Of a stretch of DNA of 64,000 nt, positions 54,301 through 64,000 are shown piece by piece. Below the pieces are notes generated by a model. The model ran no database searches. It was not told where the DNA came from and was given only the letters and a program-made list of their open reading frames with translations. Numbering within the stretch: position 1 is the first letter of the stretch; every line of letters starts with the position of its first letter. The DNA is from Durusdinium trenchii (Eukaryota; Sar; Dinophyceae; Suessiales; Symbiodiniaceae). Location: positions 1,348,297 through 1,412,296 of the forward strand of contig CAXAMN010022695.1 of assembly GCA_963970005.1 (NCBI GenBank). The letters are read 5' to 3'. Both the position numbers and the translations under genes were made by a program.

Positions 54301-57300
54301 CAACGGAAGTCGAATTCACAGACAATGCGGTCTGGTGGGTCAAAAGCTCAGCAAATTGCTCCTGAACCTCACATAAGGGTTTCAACACCCCAAAAGGAGA
54401 GGGGACGCAGTCCGTTCACCAATGTGGTCTTTTTGCAGCAGGACAAATTCTAGGAGGTGGTATTGCTCTCCTTTGACTAAATCTTTCCAAGTATGCCAAT
54501 TGTACTCATAGTCACGAGTTACAGGCACCTGGAAGACGGTGGCAATCCTATTGAGAGCCCAGGCACGTCAAGGCACACACCAGACCATCAAACAAGGAGG
54601 ATGTTCTGCTGATTTCGCAGGCAGCTGCGCAGTATTTTGATGCTGTTCATAATGTTCGGGACAAGCGGTGGATTTTTCGCTGTCGTCTTAGTCAGATTTT
54701 GGGCTCAGCGGCCATTTTGCCATCGTAGCGTGCCATGGGGTGTTGCTTCACAAGGAATGGAACCTATTTTCTATAATAGCTGTCGTCGTCTCAAATGGAG
54801 ACTGTTTACACCATCCGTATAAGAGTGTGGTTCAAAACTTTTTGTTCCTTGTTGATGCTAGTGCTCCGTTGTCCTTTGGTTTTCCAGTCATGTTCCCTTA
54901 TGCTTTAACGAGACACACGGGACGCATAGACTTTCAGGTTAAACGTATATTTGTTTTCATGGCTCATAGCATTTGCCATTTGAGTAGATTTCTTTGTTGC
55001 TGAACGGTCGCCCTGTGCTCTTGGTCACATATCATTTTGCTCTCTTTCTGCCATGGACCCTTTGACCCATGATATTCTTCACCCCATGCTCAATGCGTGC
55101 AACAATTTACAAATGATATTTGCTTTGGTTCCTGGTCAGCCTCGACAGGATGACACTCCGGTCCAGACTTTGTCTGAACCCACTGAAGCGCCCAATTTTG
55201 AGACTCCGGCTCAGAACTTGCACACTGAGGCTTGTACAGCGGCGAAGCGCACAGAATCTACAGGTCATGATCCTATTGACTTGAGTCATTTGAGTGACGC
55301 CGAGTCATGTTCCCGAATCCCCTTCTCCAAATGCCCATGACTTCTTTGACCACCACACCGTTCTGGACTGAAGCACAGGATGCTCACTTGATCCACTTGA
55401 AGTCCGATTTGATACAACGTCCTATAGTTGGATATCTGTAGCCAACCGATTAAACAGAACCGTCTCTGATGTCAAACAGCGTTGAGAAGCAATACGCCCT
55501 GACCCTCCTGCTAAAAGCGTCGTCGCAAGAACTAGGTCCAACATCAAGCTGATGTTGAGAGAGTTTTTGCCTGGCCTACAAAAAACCGTGTTTGTTTCTT
55601 GTCTTTTGCGCTTGAGTTTGTACGTTCTATTTTTGCTTTCATCGCTGTCGGTTTCAATCGGTAGTGTTGACCTACACAGTTTCCAGAGTGTGAAATGTGT
55701 GATCGATTTGACGTGGCTGACGTGGCTCTAGCATTACATGTTGTATTTGCTTTCCCGTTTGGCTTTTCCTCCATGGCTGACTATATGCTTGGGCCATAGC
55801 CAAGCACAAGCAACTTTCTACTGCTTACATCTTGCCAAAACCATCGCATGGCTGGGCCTTGCCCCTAGGAAGTCCCCTAGCAGTTGTTCTCTTGGAAATG
55901 GCCAAAATTGCGTTTCCAATTTCCCTTCATTCAGCTGACATTCGCGCCATCCTTTGCGATGTTCAACAGATTTTTGCTTCATGGACATGTGCTGATACGG
56001 GGCTCACATTACAGCTGTCTGTCCTTCAGGCTCATACACACACATAATGTACACTGATGGTGTTTCGAGGCCGGTGGCGTGCTCAGAGCAAACAATACCG
56101 CGCCGTGGTCTTACAGGACATCCCCATATTGGTTCAGGCCCTTCTTCAGTTGGTGTTTTCCACATTGGACATGCAACCATGGGCACCAGCGTTTTATGTT
56201 CAGTTGAGGCCCTACAAAGTGAACACACGTATCGACACTCCTTGACTTCTCCGCTGACTGGCCGCCCGTGGTTCACACCTCACGCGATGTTGACAAAGGA
56301 TTACTTCTCATGCCTGCTTATCAGTCATTAGGTTTGCCTTCTTCGCTGTTTTGGAACTTGGCGTTCAAAACACGAATTGTGCAACATTTTCATGGACATG
56401 TACAGTTGAATGAAGTCTGTCGCTATGCGGATTTAAAACAGACAGTTTGCGGTTGGCCCTGGAGACCTGCGTTTAAGTCTAATCCTTTCTGATTTGCTTT
56501 AGATCAACATTGGACTGTTCTGTGTGCACACGCTGAGATTTAACTCTTTTGCATACATGAACACTACATGAGGCTCAAACATAGAGAAGATTTGCTTTTT
56601 TGTACTTGAGTCAATCTCCAAGTCTAGTGATGGCACGTACACAAAATGTGATTGCCGCGGTGGTCCAATTAGAGATGACCCATGCTTTGCTGCATATTTT
56701 GTCGGAGTGCTTGGATTTCTTGATGGAACTGGAACTCCAGATTTTCTCGTTGGCCAATGAGGCTGGCCTGACCGACCTGAGATTGTACAACGCATGTCTC
56801 AGCAACTCAGTACCTTGAGTGGACAATTGAATGACTTGTACAATTTTGTCTAAATGCTGCCGAAGCCTTGATGGACCGTTCTTTGACAGCCATGTCGCCT
56901 GACCCTACATCTCCACAAAGCGATGCTCGTGCGCGTGTACTTCGTCCGCTCGATCCCAATAGGTTGAACAGCCGACCACGGCACCGATCGCGATCTCGTG
57001 ATATGTGATTCCGCATGCGATGCGATAGAGTCAAAAGTTGGCAAGTAAGTTTGCTCAACCTTAGCTTTTTTCTTGACCAGTTCTCGGCGAGTTTTTCTAA
57101 ACTGCTGTTTCACTTTCCTTTACACTTGACTGTGCTTGCATACACTTGCCTGTTTGATTGCTTTGAGGCTCGAAAAAGGTTCCGATTTTTACTGAGTCAA
57201 GAAATTAGCATTCGGCACAACTGCATTGACCATGGACGCATCTTTACTGGGATGCGATTTCCGAGACTCCGAACTTTGCCGTTGATTGTCCATCGAACTT

Positions 57301-57995
57301 TGTAGGACGTGATCTCTAATGCGGTTGATGGATTGATGGACATGCCTTTCGCGCTGAACCATTTGATCCTTCGCTGCCGACACGTATATGGTTGCGATCC
57401 TGCATGCAGGACATTATACACATTCTCTTCAGAACATTCAGAACGAACTATGAGTTCTCCATCATTTGTTGGATCAATTGGCTATGTATCCGATGACTGA
57501 GCTTTATGCAGTTTGCTGGTACCCGACGGGAGCAGAGTTGCCTCCCCTATCCATATACCCCTTTGGAGCTGGACCTCCGCCGCATTCCTTTTAAGACCCG
57601 AGATTTGAGAAGTATGAGCGGTTTAAACAACTACCGAGCTGTTTTCTTACTCGTGTGATTGGTTTCAATGACAGCTTGAGCACATGTTCAACACAAGGTG
57701 CTTTCTGTTTACATGTGACCAGATTTCGCTGTTTAGCTGCTCGTGTCTAGATCGTCTGGAACTTTGATCTTACGCTGACCTGTCAAGGTGTCGGCTCCTC
57801 ATATGAGTTGACTACCTGTCAGATCAGAGTGTCGGCTCCCTACTCCTTGGATATACTTTGCCGGCAAGTCTCTCAGGTAACGTAATACTGTAACCTGCTG
57901 GGTGTCCACCCCTTAACTATCGCCCGTGCATGTCACCACCGTCCACGCAATCAATGACTTCCGGCTCATGTTTCTGAGCCCTCCGAAGGGAGGGC

Positions 57996-58417
57996 TGTGT
58001 ATGCGTAAACCGCTGTTACACGCGGAAAGCTTGTTAGTCTGACCATGATTCCACCGTGCTTGTCACTCTCTCTCTCTCTATATATATAGATATATAGAAT
58101 AATTATATGATATTATATGTTAGCAACCAGCAGGGGGGCAAGGCCTCCAGTGATGAACCTTGTCCAACGAAGCTACATCGCTGGAGGGGAAGCGGATGGA
58201 GATGTCCATTCGTGTACCTGCATTGATTGTGAGTTTTGTAATCTCATTCCGCTCGTAGAGATTGACAGGCTGTTGCAGGATGATGCAGGTTTACAACTGA
58301 TCTCAGTTTCATTGACGGTGTCGCTTGTGTTTTACGTACATCGAAGGCAGTGGACTTAGGAGATTCTGGGCTTTGACATCATTCCACTGTTCCACCCAAT
58401 AACTCTTCTCAGTGTGT
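57996..58417 (+). repeat. Right direct repeat (LTR-like)
   Basis: This is the second copy of the repeat. It starts TGTGTATGCGTAAACCGC and carries an extra CT and TA microsatellite of about 50 bp at 58066-58116. A G-rich purine tract lies immediately before it. Confidence 0.75.
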
Positions 58418-59606
58418 GGTGAAATTATGCATGAAACGAGTTGCAGTTCGATATAACAAAATACCAGGGTGTATCAGAGCGTGAAGAGTTTCTGCTCTTC
58501 GCGTCCAAGTTCAAAAACTTCCTGCAACTTCCTCGGCTAAGTTTAATTTGGCCTTTAACAACTGCCCTGTTTAACTTTATCTTTAGTACATATTTCCTCG
58601 TTTGTATGCATATTTCGTAATCCTACGGCTCCAAATACCTGTTATAGCGAAGGCGTTTTCGGTAGGTGAGGGTCTATTTTGTGAAGCTCTACGGCAAAAC
58701 ATTGGAAGAAGACCTTGGTTGAGGAAACTAGCGATGGCCTCCAACCAAAAGAGCAACCGCGCAGTTCATGGGCCTAAAACACACATGAACAACCCATAAA
58801 GAATCGAATCGCATGCGTGCTCATTGGCGAACCTGAAGATTGGGATTGGGATTCAATGCAATCGTTTGATTTGCTTCTTGGCATAGCAGGTGCTAAGTAA
58901 GGGGAACCAGTTAAACTGACGGTCTTTAAGAACCTCCAAAATTGATTTGGTCTGTTGGTAACTGTGGACTTCAGAATTCAACGCTCATCCGCGAATGCGC
59001 AGGGAGCCAGATTGAATTCACCATGGAAGATAACGCCGGCCAAGTGCGAGCCAAAAAGAACTGTGCTAGTCCCTGGATCGGTGCCACACAGCAAGCAGCT
59101 CACGGGCGGCTGCTGGGGCAGTTGCTGGGCGGTGCTTCGCCGAGTGATCTGCTCCAATGAAGTGCCAGGATCTTGAAACAGGGAGGTGCCATGAGCAACA
59201 CACACACAAAAACATAAACGCAGGATAGACCCCAAACAAAACAACTGCTTCTAGAAGTTGTGCTTGGGGTTCTCTACGCAGGACAAGTTGACGGAGGAAA
59301 ACATGCGAAAACTAACCGATTAGGTCCAATTATTGAACACTTGCTGGGATTAGCCTCCCAGCAAGTCTCTCTATTCTGGTCTTTCCATTGGAGTTTTGGA
59401 GTTCAGCTTGAAAACTTGATAGCAGAAACTTTGCTTCTCGGAACGATGGGCCCCGTCGACGGCCATTCGCCGAGGACTCTCACAGGAGGCGACTTGGCCC
59501 CGCAGCCTCGGCCTTCCCAGCTCACGATGCACCGAAAAAAACCTGGAAATTTCTCTGCAACCGGAAGACAAGTGGTCTCAAGCGGGCAAACCAAATAGGC
59601 ACCCAA

Positions 59607-59689
59607 ACACTCCATGTATGGAATATATGCCTACATTGACCCTGAAGCCATCCAAATGTATATCGGCAAATATACCATACATGGAGTGT
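59607..59689. repeat. 83-bp fold-back element
   Basis: ACACTCCATGTATGG at the left end is the exact reverse complement of CCATACATGGAGTGT at the right end. The pairing extends a further ~10 bases with one or two mismatches. The loop is about 33 bp. It is probably a small MITE remnant. Confidence 0.7.
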
Positions 59690-60308
59690 CCGGGTCAGGT
59701 ATAGACCAAACGTGAGGCCCAAGAACAAGGCACTGACTCCTCGGTCCTAGACTCGCATGGCTGAGATTCCTAGTGTTGATTGGAGATCATTTATGCCTGA
59801 TGCCAGTCAAAATCTTCGGAAATGGGAAAACAACTCTCCACGAACTCACAAACACCAACCTACGCATTACTCAAAATTATGGATCAGTCAAGCCGCGAAC
59901 GTCTGGTCAAACCCATAGAAAGATCTAATTGCCCCCAAATTGCCTGGGGTCTGTCCCAGTTAGGCGCCTGAGCAGCAGTCCCAATGATTTGGGCTGCCGG
60001 ACTCACCTCAGTGAAGAGACGACAAGACTGAAACTGGGTTTCTTTATTGGGTTCTTTGTGATCATTGTCAATTTGATGCTCCAGGAATTCCAGTGCTGCA
60101 TTCAAAACTTTCGGAACTTGGAGGGGCTTCAACTTCAAGGATTGTTCCCTTTTGGAACCACAAGCTCCAAAACCTCCAGTGGAGCCACGTTTCTTCGACG
60201 CCAACAAACCCAATGTTCTCCACTGTCAAAACGCAGTGGGAGCTGAGCGGACCCGAACCCTCGAGTTGAGACCTCCCGAGCCTGATGTAGACTCACGAAA
60301 AAAATAGG

Positions 60309-60414
60309 AGCAATGGCCTCCAACCTAGTAGCGATGGTCTCCAACCTTGTAATAGCCATGGCCTCCAACATAGTAGCGATGGCCTCCGCCCCAATGGCGA
60401 TGGCCCCCACCATG
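60309..60414 (+). repeat. 21-bp minisatellite, second locus
   Basis: About five units of the same 21-bp family, some with extra bases. The orientation is the same as at 28956. Confidence 0.85.
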
Positions 60415-60699
60415 TCAAAAACTCTTCCTGTGGGGTTTGAAGCATGTCGAAACATATAATGTCAACATAGGATTAAATTAAAGAACACCCCTATTAATCA
60501 AGCCAGCTCAAGCCCCCAATACTAAACTAATCTAAAGCCTGAAGCTCCACCTTGGCATCCCCCTAATATTTGTTCCTGTTCAGAAACACCCCCCATATTA
60601 ATCAAGCCCAGCTCCCCCCCCAAAAAAAGAGCATAGTTTTATAGTTCTTATTATTTACTTTCTGTTTGTCTAGTATTCAACATCTTCTGGTCCATGGTG

Positions 60700-60780
60700 A
60701 AACTGATGTTCTGATCCACCCTTGTCTCATGCCATCTCTTCGAGAGATAGCATTCTGATCCACCCTTGTCCCATGCTGAT
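60700..60780 (+). repeat. Duplicated TTCTGATCCACCCTTGTC segment
   Basis: The motif TTCTGATCCACCCTTGTC followed by TCATGC or CCATGC occurs twice, about 45 bp apart. It is a small local duplication in non-coding DNA. Confidence 0.7.
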
Positions 60781-61635
60781 CCTCTCATCCATCAATAATT
60801 CTGATCATTCTGCTTGCTCTTCTCATCCTTCCCAGCAGCAATCAGGTCCAGGTCCTCATCTCATCATCCATCATCCTGTCATCACCTTTATTAGGCGGAT
60901 GTGGTCCCCCGATACCTCCAATCTCAGACCTTGTTGACCTTGAAGGGGGGCGTTGATTAATCCGATGTCGACATTAATCAAGAGATATCAAGAGTCTACA
61001 TTTATACATCCCAGGAGCGTCTTTCAGGCCAAGTCACCAAGTCGCGAATCTCTGGCCGCTGCCACGGTCTTCGGACACGTTCCGACAAAACTCCCGTACG
61101 GAGAGGGTCTTGGGTTTGCCTCAGCTAGACAAATCAAAGGGTCTTTGTCAGACTTAGGAGGATTCATTGGTAATACTTTAAAGTTTACAGATGCTCTGAT
61201 ATGCTCTCAATCTGTAAAATATATTAGTTTGATCACACCCAGTGGAAGCTTAACTTCCTCAACATAACTCTAAAGCCAAACCTGGAAACATACAGTGCCC
61301 TCATCTGAACCATGTCCACTATGTTTTTGTTGGCTCTATCGGTCCTGTCAGAGGTTGCCCAGATCGCTTCCAAACCACAAACTTGGAGTTGCTGCTCTGA
61401 AGCGATTGTTCCATCCTGGGGTAGATAGAATATGAACCCATCCGAACACATGATCCCTCCCGGTTTGGAGATTTTCCCTCCTCCGGTGTTCACACCGGAA
61501 AACCTGAGAAGTCACACCCAAATCAACGCTAAGAGCACATTTCTCTTCACGATTTGGACTCTAACCTACTGACATCGAAGCGGATTCATGGGAGCTATGG
61601 CTAAAGACCATGTTCAATTGCAAACTGGAGGCCTT

Positions 61636-61866
61636 TGCCACTAGGTGGAGGCCATCGCTATTAGGTTGGTGGCCTTTGCTATTAGGTGGAGGCCATCGCT
61701 ATTCGGTTGGAGGCCATCGCTAGAAGGTTGGAGGCCTTTGCTATTGGGTTGGAGGCCATTGCTATTAGGTTGGAGGCCATCGCCAGTAGGTTGGAGGCCA
61801 TCGCTATTGGGTTGGAGGCCATCGCTATAAGGTTGGAGAAGATCGCTGATACAAGTAGGTTGGAGG
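61636..61866 (-). repeat. 21-bp minisatellite, third locus, opposite orientation
   Basis: About eleven units read GGTTGGAGGCCATCGCTATT plus A, the reverse complement of the other arrays. It lies just downstream of the ankyrin exon at 61883-62001 on that exon's strand, so probably in an intron or 3' region. Single units also occur near 30782 and 58730. Confidence 0.85.
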
Positions 61867-61882
61867 CCAACGGTGGTGATAC

Positions 61883-62001
61883 CAGGTTCCATGTGTTCGG
61901 ATGTCCAAATATGTTTTCCGAGCGTCCCTTCAGCAACTCGAGGGCCTTTCGATGTGACCCAAGCTTTGAGCTTTGCTCCGCCACCTCCAGGGCCGTCCGA
62001 C
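61883..62001 (-). CDS. Ankyrin-repeat exon (downstream of pair)
   Basis: After two bases it encodes RTALEVAEQSSKLGSHRKAL and then ELLKGRSE, which fits the first and second helices of an ankyrin repeat. It is probably the last, incomplete one of a domain. It lies between a GCCCTGGAG acceptor and a GTATCA donor. The adjoining 21-bp minisatellite at 61636-61866 would be in the following intron. The protein partner and role are unknown. Confidence 0.6.
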
Positions 62002-62061
62002 CTCCAGGGCGCCAACAGAGTCTGACATATTGGGACAGGAGGATCTGTGCAAATATTTATA

Positions 62062-62468
62062 TGTTCATCCATATTCATACATATTTATTCATATTCATCC
62101 GGTCCATAATCATACATCTGCATCTGTCTTCATACATATTCATCGATGTTCATACATGTTCGTCCATATCCATACATATTCCTCGATCTTCATACATTGT
62201 CATCCGTCTTCATACATATTCATCCATCTTCATACATGTCCATCCACCTTTATCCATATTCATCAACCTTTATGTATATATGTATCAATGTTCATCGATA
62301 TTCACACATCTCCAAGCATCTTTATCCATCTTTATTGATATTCACACATCTCCAAGCCATACTAGTCCATCTTCATCAATATTCACACGTCTCCAAGCAT
62401 CTTTATCAATCNNNNNNNNNNTCCAAGCATCTTTATCAATCTTCATCGATATTCACACATCTCCAAGC
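62062..62468 (+). repeat. Degenerate TTCATACATATTCATCC-type minisatellite with gap
   Basis: About 400 bp consist of degenerate units of 18-30 bp based on CATCTTCATACATATTCATC, passing into ATTCACACATCTCCAAGCAT units. A 10-N gap lies at 62412-62421. The array lies in the presumed intron between ankyrin exons' surrounding sequence and encodes nothing credible. Confidence 0.9.
62412..62421. other. Assembly gap (10 N) in minisatellite
   Basis: Ten N bases interrupt the minisatellite, so its length is uncertain. Confidence 0.99.
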
Positions 62469-62549
62469 ATATTTAGTCTTAATGTGTCTTAATCCATCTT
62501 GATCCATCTTCATTCATCTCGCCCGGCCCAAACAAATTCACCGCACGGC

Positions 62550-62652
62550 CTCGGTCTGTTTTCTGCTGGAGATCTGCTCCACGGGAGAGCAACATCTTGA
62601 TGACCTTCGTGTTCCCAAGCTCCTTGGCGGCCGAACAGGGGATTGGAGGCGA
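62550..62652 (-). CDS. Ankyrin-repeat exon (upstream of pair)
   Basis: The frame reads SAAKELGNTKVIKMLLSRGA followed by DLQQKTDR. This matches the ankyrin consensus: a helix with AA..GN, VI..LL..GAD in the second helix, then the loop. Ankyrin repeats mediate protein-protein contacts. It starts after GTGGCCAAG in phase 0. Using a GC donor (CCGAG|GCCGTG) it joins the exon at 61883-62001 to give KTDRGRTALEVAEQ, the canonical start of the next repeat. A GT donor eight bases further on is an alternative that fits the repeat less well. Confidence 0.65.
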
Positions 62653-64000
62653 CTTGGCCACTCAGTCACTCAGTGGTCAGAATTCTGATGGAAAGGCCAA
62701 AGCATCAAGCAAGCAACACACAGGATCCAAGGAAAAAGTTCTATGCATTGATTTTTGCCACCAAGCACATGTACTGAGAGTCATGTTTGCTGTCTCGACA
62801 TGCTCTGAATTCTTCGAGTCTCGGCTGCCACGTGCAATGGATACATCACTTCCTGGCGTTCATGGGGTCGTCGTTCTCGAACGCCGCGAACGCAGCAAAC
62901 CGACTTCACCGACGTCGCATTTCTTACATGACTTGATCACCAATGATGCAAGACACAGATGCATGTTCACAATCCATACCTTTCAGGGAGGGATGTCAAT
63001 AGGAAGGCCGGATGAAATACAGCAAATAAACATGATTGTCTATATGTTAACTATGGATCAGTTATAACGTACGTCGTGGGTTCACTGGTGCGATGTCACC
63101 GAGATCGGTGGAGCGAAGCCGTTGCGCCCGTCGTCGCTGAAGCGACCGTAGAACTTCTGTCGTCTAGGAACTCGGGTCTTAGGAATTCTGGATCCTGCGT
63201 CCCTAGTTCCATAGAATAGTGCATTTATATATAGGTATTGATATTAACATGAATTAACTATATGACAATAGGCTAATCAACATATATTAGATTCTGCTAG
63301 CTAGAAGTCCCAAAAAAACTAATCTGTTTGGCCCCACAAAATTGATTTCAGCTCACATAGAGACCCCGTACAAAAAGGTCTTGGACTCCCAGGCATCTAC
63401 TCGACATGTGAAGACCGTCCGGGTGCGACCGAGTCGACCCAGAACATGTCGACCCACCCGGTCCACGAGAAAACAGACCTTCTTGGTCAAAAAGACAGAC
63501 ACCCCGCTGCGCCTTGGTCCGAGCAAAAGCCCGAACTGGTGCGATGGGCCCGACCGCACGGATTTTTGGTATTTTTTGGTTGGGAGAGTGATGGAGAGTG
63601 ATGGAGATGGGTTCTTTTTCAGCCCACGTCCTCAGAGTGTATACACTTTTTCCAAGCACCCAACCACCGGTTCCACCGAGTGTTGGAGGTCGGGCGGCGT
63701 TGGATGGCCCTGAGTCCGAACGAGCCTTCCAGAATGGGCTGTTTGTTCCACTAAAATCGCCCAAAGGCAAATCACATCAAATCACCATTGATTCAATATA
63801 TTGGAAAATGTAAGATCCATCGAAAACATAATAGAGACTTGACCCGTAATCAATGTTGTTTCCCAGAAATCGCCGGAGCTCCAAATGCCAATTCAATCTG
63901 GCTTAGCATACGAATCTTAGAAGAATTGAAGATGGAATATTGCAACTGGTCGGTGGTTTAAACATATTTAAACCAACCCTTAACATAATAGTGCAACACA
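62653..64000. other. Unresolved DNA upstream of the ankyrin exons
   Basis: A GC-rich patch at about 62865-62930 reads RFAAFAAFENDDPMNA on the minus strand and ends before a possible GA donor, but its phase does not join the next exon. The exon candidate at 63416-63481 is listed separately. Nothing else is visible. Confidence 0.4.
63416..63481 (-). CDS. Candidate exon, minus strand
   Basis: Twenty-two whole codons lie between CTTTTTGACCAAG and GTCTTC, reading KVCFLVDRVGRHVLGRLGRT. It lies upstream of the ankyrin exons on the same strand and could belong to the same gene. No domain is recognised, and a plus-strand frame is also open here. Confidence 0.3.

Larger units (their letters stand above)
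52526..58417 (+). mobile_element. Decayed LTR-type element bounded by ~0.4-kb direct repeats
   Basis: Direct repeats at about 52526-52896 and 57996-58417 share long blocks, such as TTAGCAACCAGCAGGGG and CCCAATAACTCTTCTCAGTG, with substitutions, indels and an added CT/TA microsatellite in the right copy. A purine tract GAAGGGAGGG (57985-57994) directly precedes the right copy, as in an LTR element read on the plus strand. The 5.1-kb interior has only short broken frames (for example at 55053 and 56047), and I recognise no gag or pol motif. No clear target duplication or primer site was found. It may be an old non-autonomous retroelement. Confidence 0.55.
58418..61635. other. Non-coding repeat-bearing DNA
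   Basis: It holds one fold-back element, one 21-bp minisatellite and paired CACCCC..TATTAATCAAGCC motifs near 60487 and 60588. Small GC-rich islands near 59.1 and 59.47 kb could be exons, but no boundaries could be supported. Confidence 0.5.

Noticed and set aside
61686-62492. 268-aa plus-strand frame of Glu-Ala-Ile-Ala and Ile-His repeats
   Set aside because: It is two minisatellites and an assembly gap read through; the real coding signal is the ankyrin frame on the other strand.

Overview
The window looks like nuclear DNA of a dinoflagellate, most likely a Symbiodiniaceae-type alga. There are no bacterial operons, and the coding signal comes in short GC-rich islands of about 40-200 bp separated by 0.5-2 kb of non-coding sequence. 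Low-copy tandem repeats and fold-back elements are common. The dominant feature is a Ty1/copia retrotransposon of a type I associate with dinoflagellates. Its LTR carries 11 nt identical to the 3' end of the dinoflagellate spliced leader. The species call is inference; no rRNA or marker gene is present.

Layout. From 0.5 to about 33 kb I see candidate minus-strand exons. Many have plausible acceptor and donor sites, and their reading phases match from one exon to the next in three separate runs (20.5-16.8 kb, 13.5-7.5 kb, 5.8-0.5 kb), plus a pair at 33.1-31.9 kb. They probably belong to one or a few large intron-rich genes of unknown function. The introns hold microsatellites, fold-back MITE-like elements, a cluster of twelve CTTACGC heptamers (25.9-26.7 kb) and dispersed tandem repeats. 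Another exon pair at 61.9-62.7 kb encodes ankyrin-repeat protein sequence and appears to use a GC-AG intron.

From 37,422 to 48,214 a complete copia-type LTR retrotransposon lies on the minus strand. It has identical 137-bp LTRs, a 5-bp target duplication (GAAAC), a primer-binding site matching the anticodon arm of initiator tRNA-Met, and a purine tract. The domain order is gag (CCCH finger plus CCHC knuckle), protease, a cytosine-C5-methyltransferase-like domain, integrase, reverse transcriptase, RNase H, and a roughly 530-residue C-terminal extension of unknown role. Its RNase H is split by a 1,542-bp non-autonomous DNA element with perfect 22-bp terminal inverted repeats and a TA duplication. 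Removing that element plus one TA restores the frame exactly.

From 52.5 to 58.4 kb two diverged direct repeats of about 370-420 bp bracket 5.1 kb of decayed sequence, probably an old LTR-type element. The rest (48.2-52.5, 58.4-61.9 and 62.7-64 kb) is repeat-rich with few supportable genes. Two 10-N assembly gaps both sit inside minisatellites.

The best candidate for an unusual system is the methyltransferase-like domain embedded in the copia polyprotein between protease and integrase, together with the spliced-leader-like sequence in the LTR.
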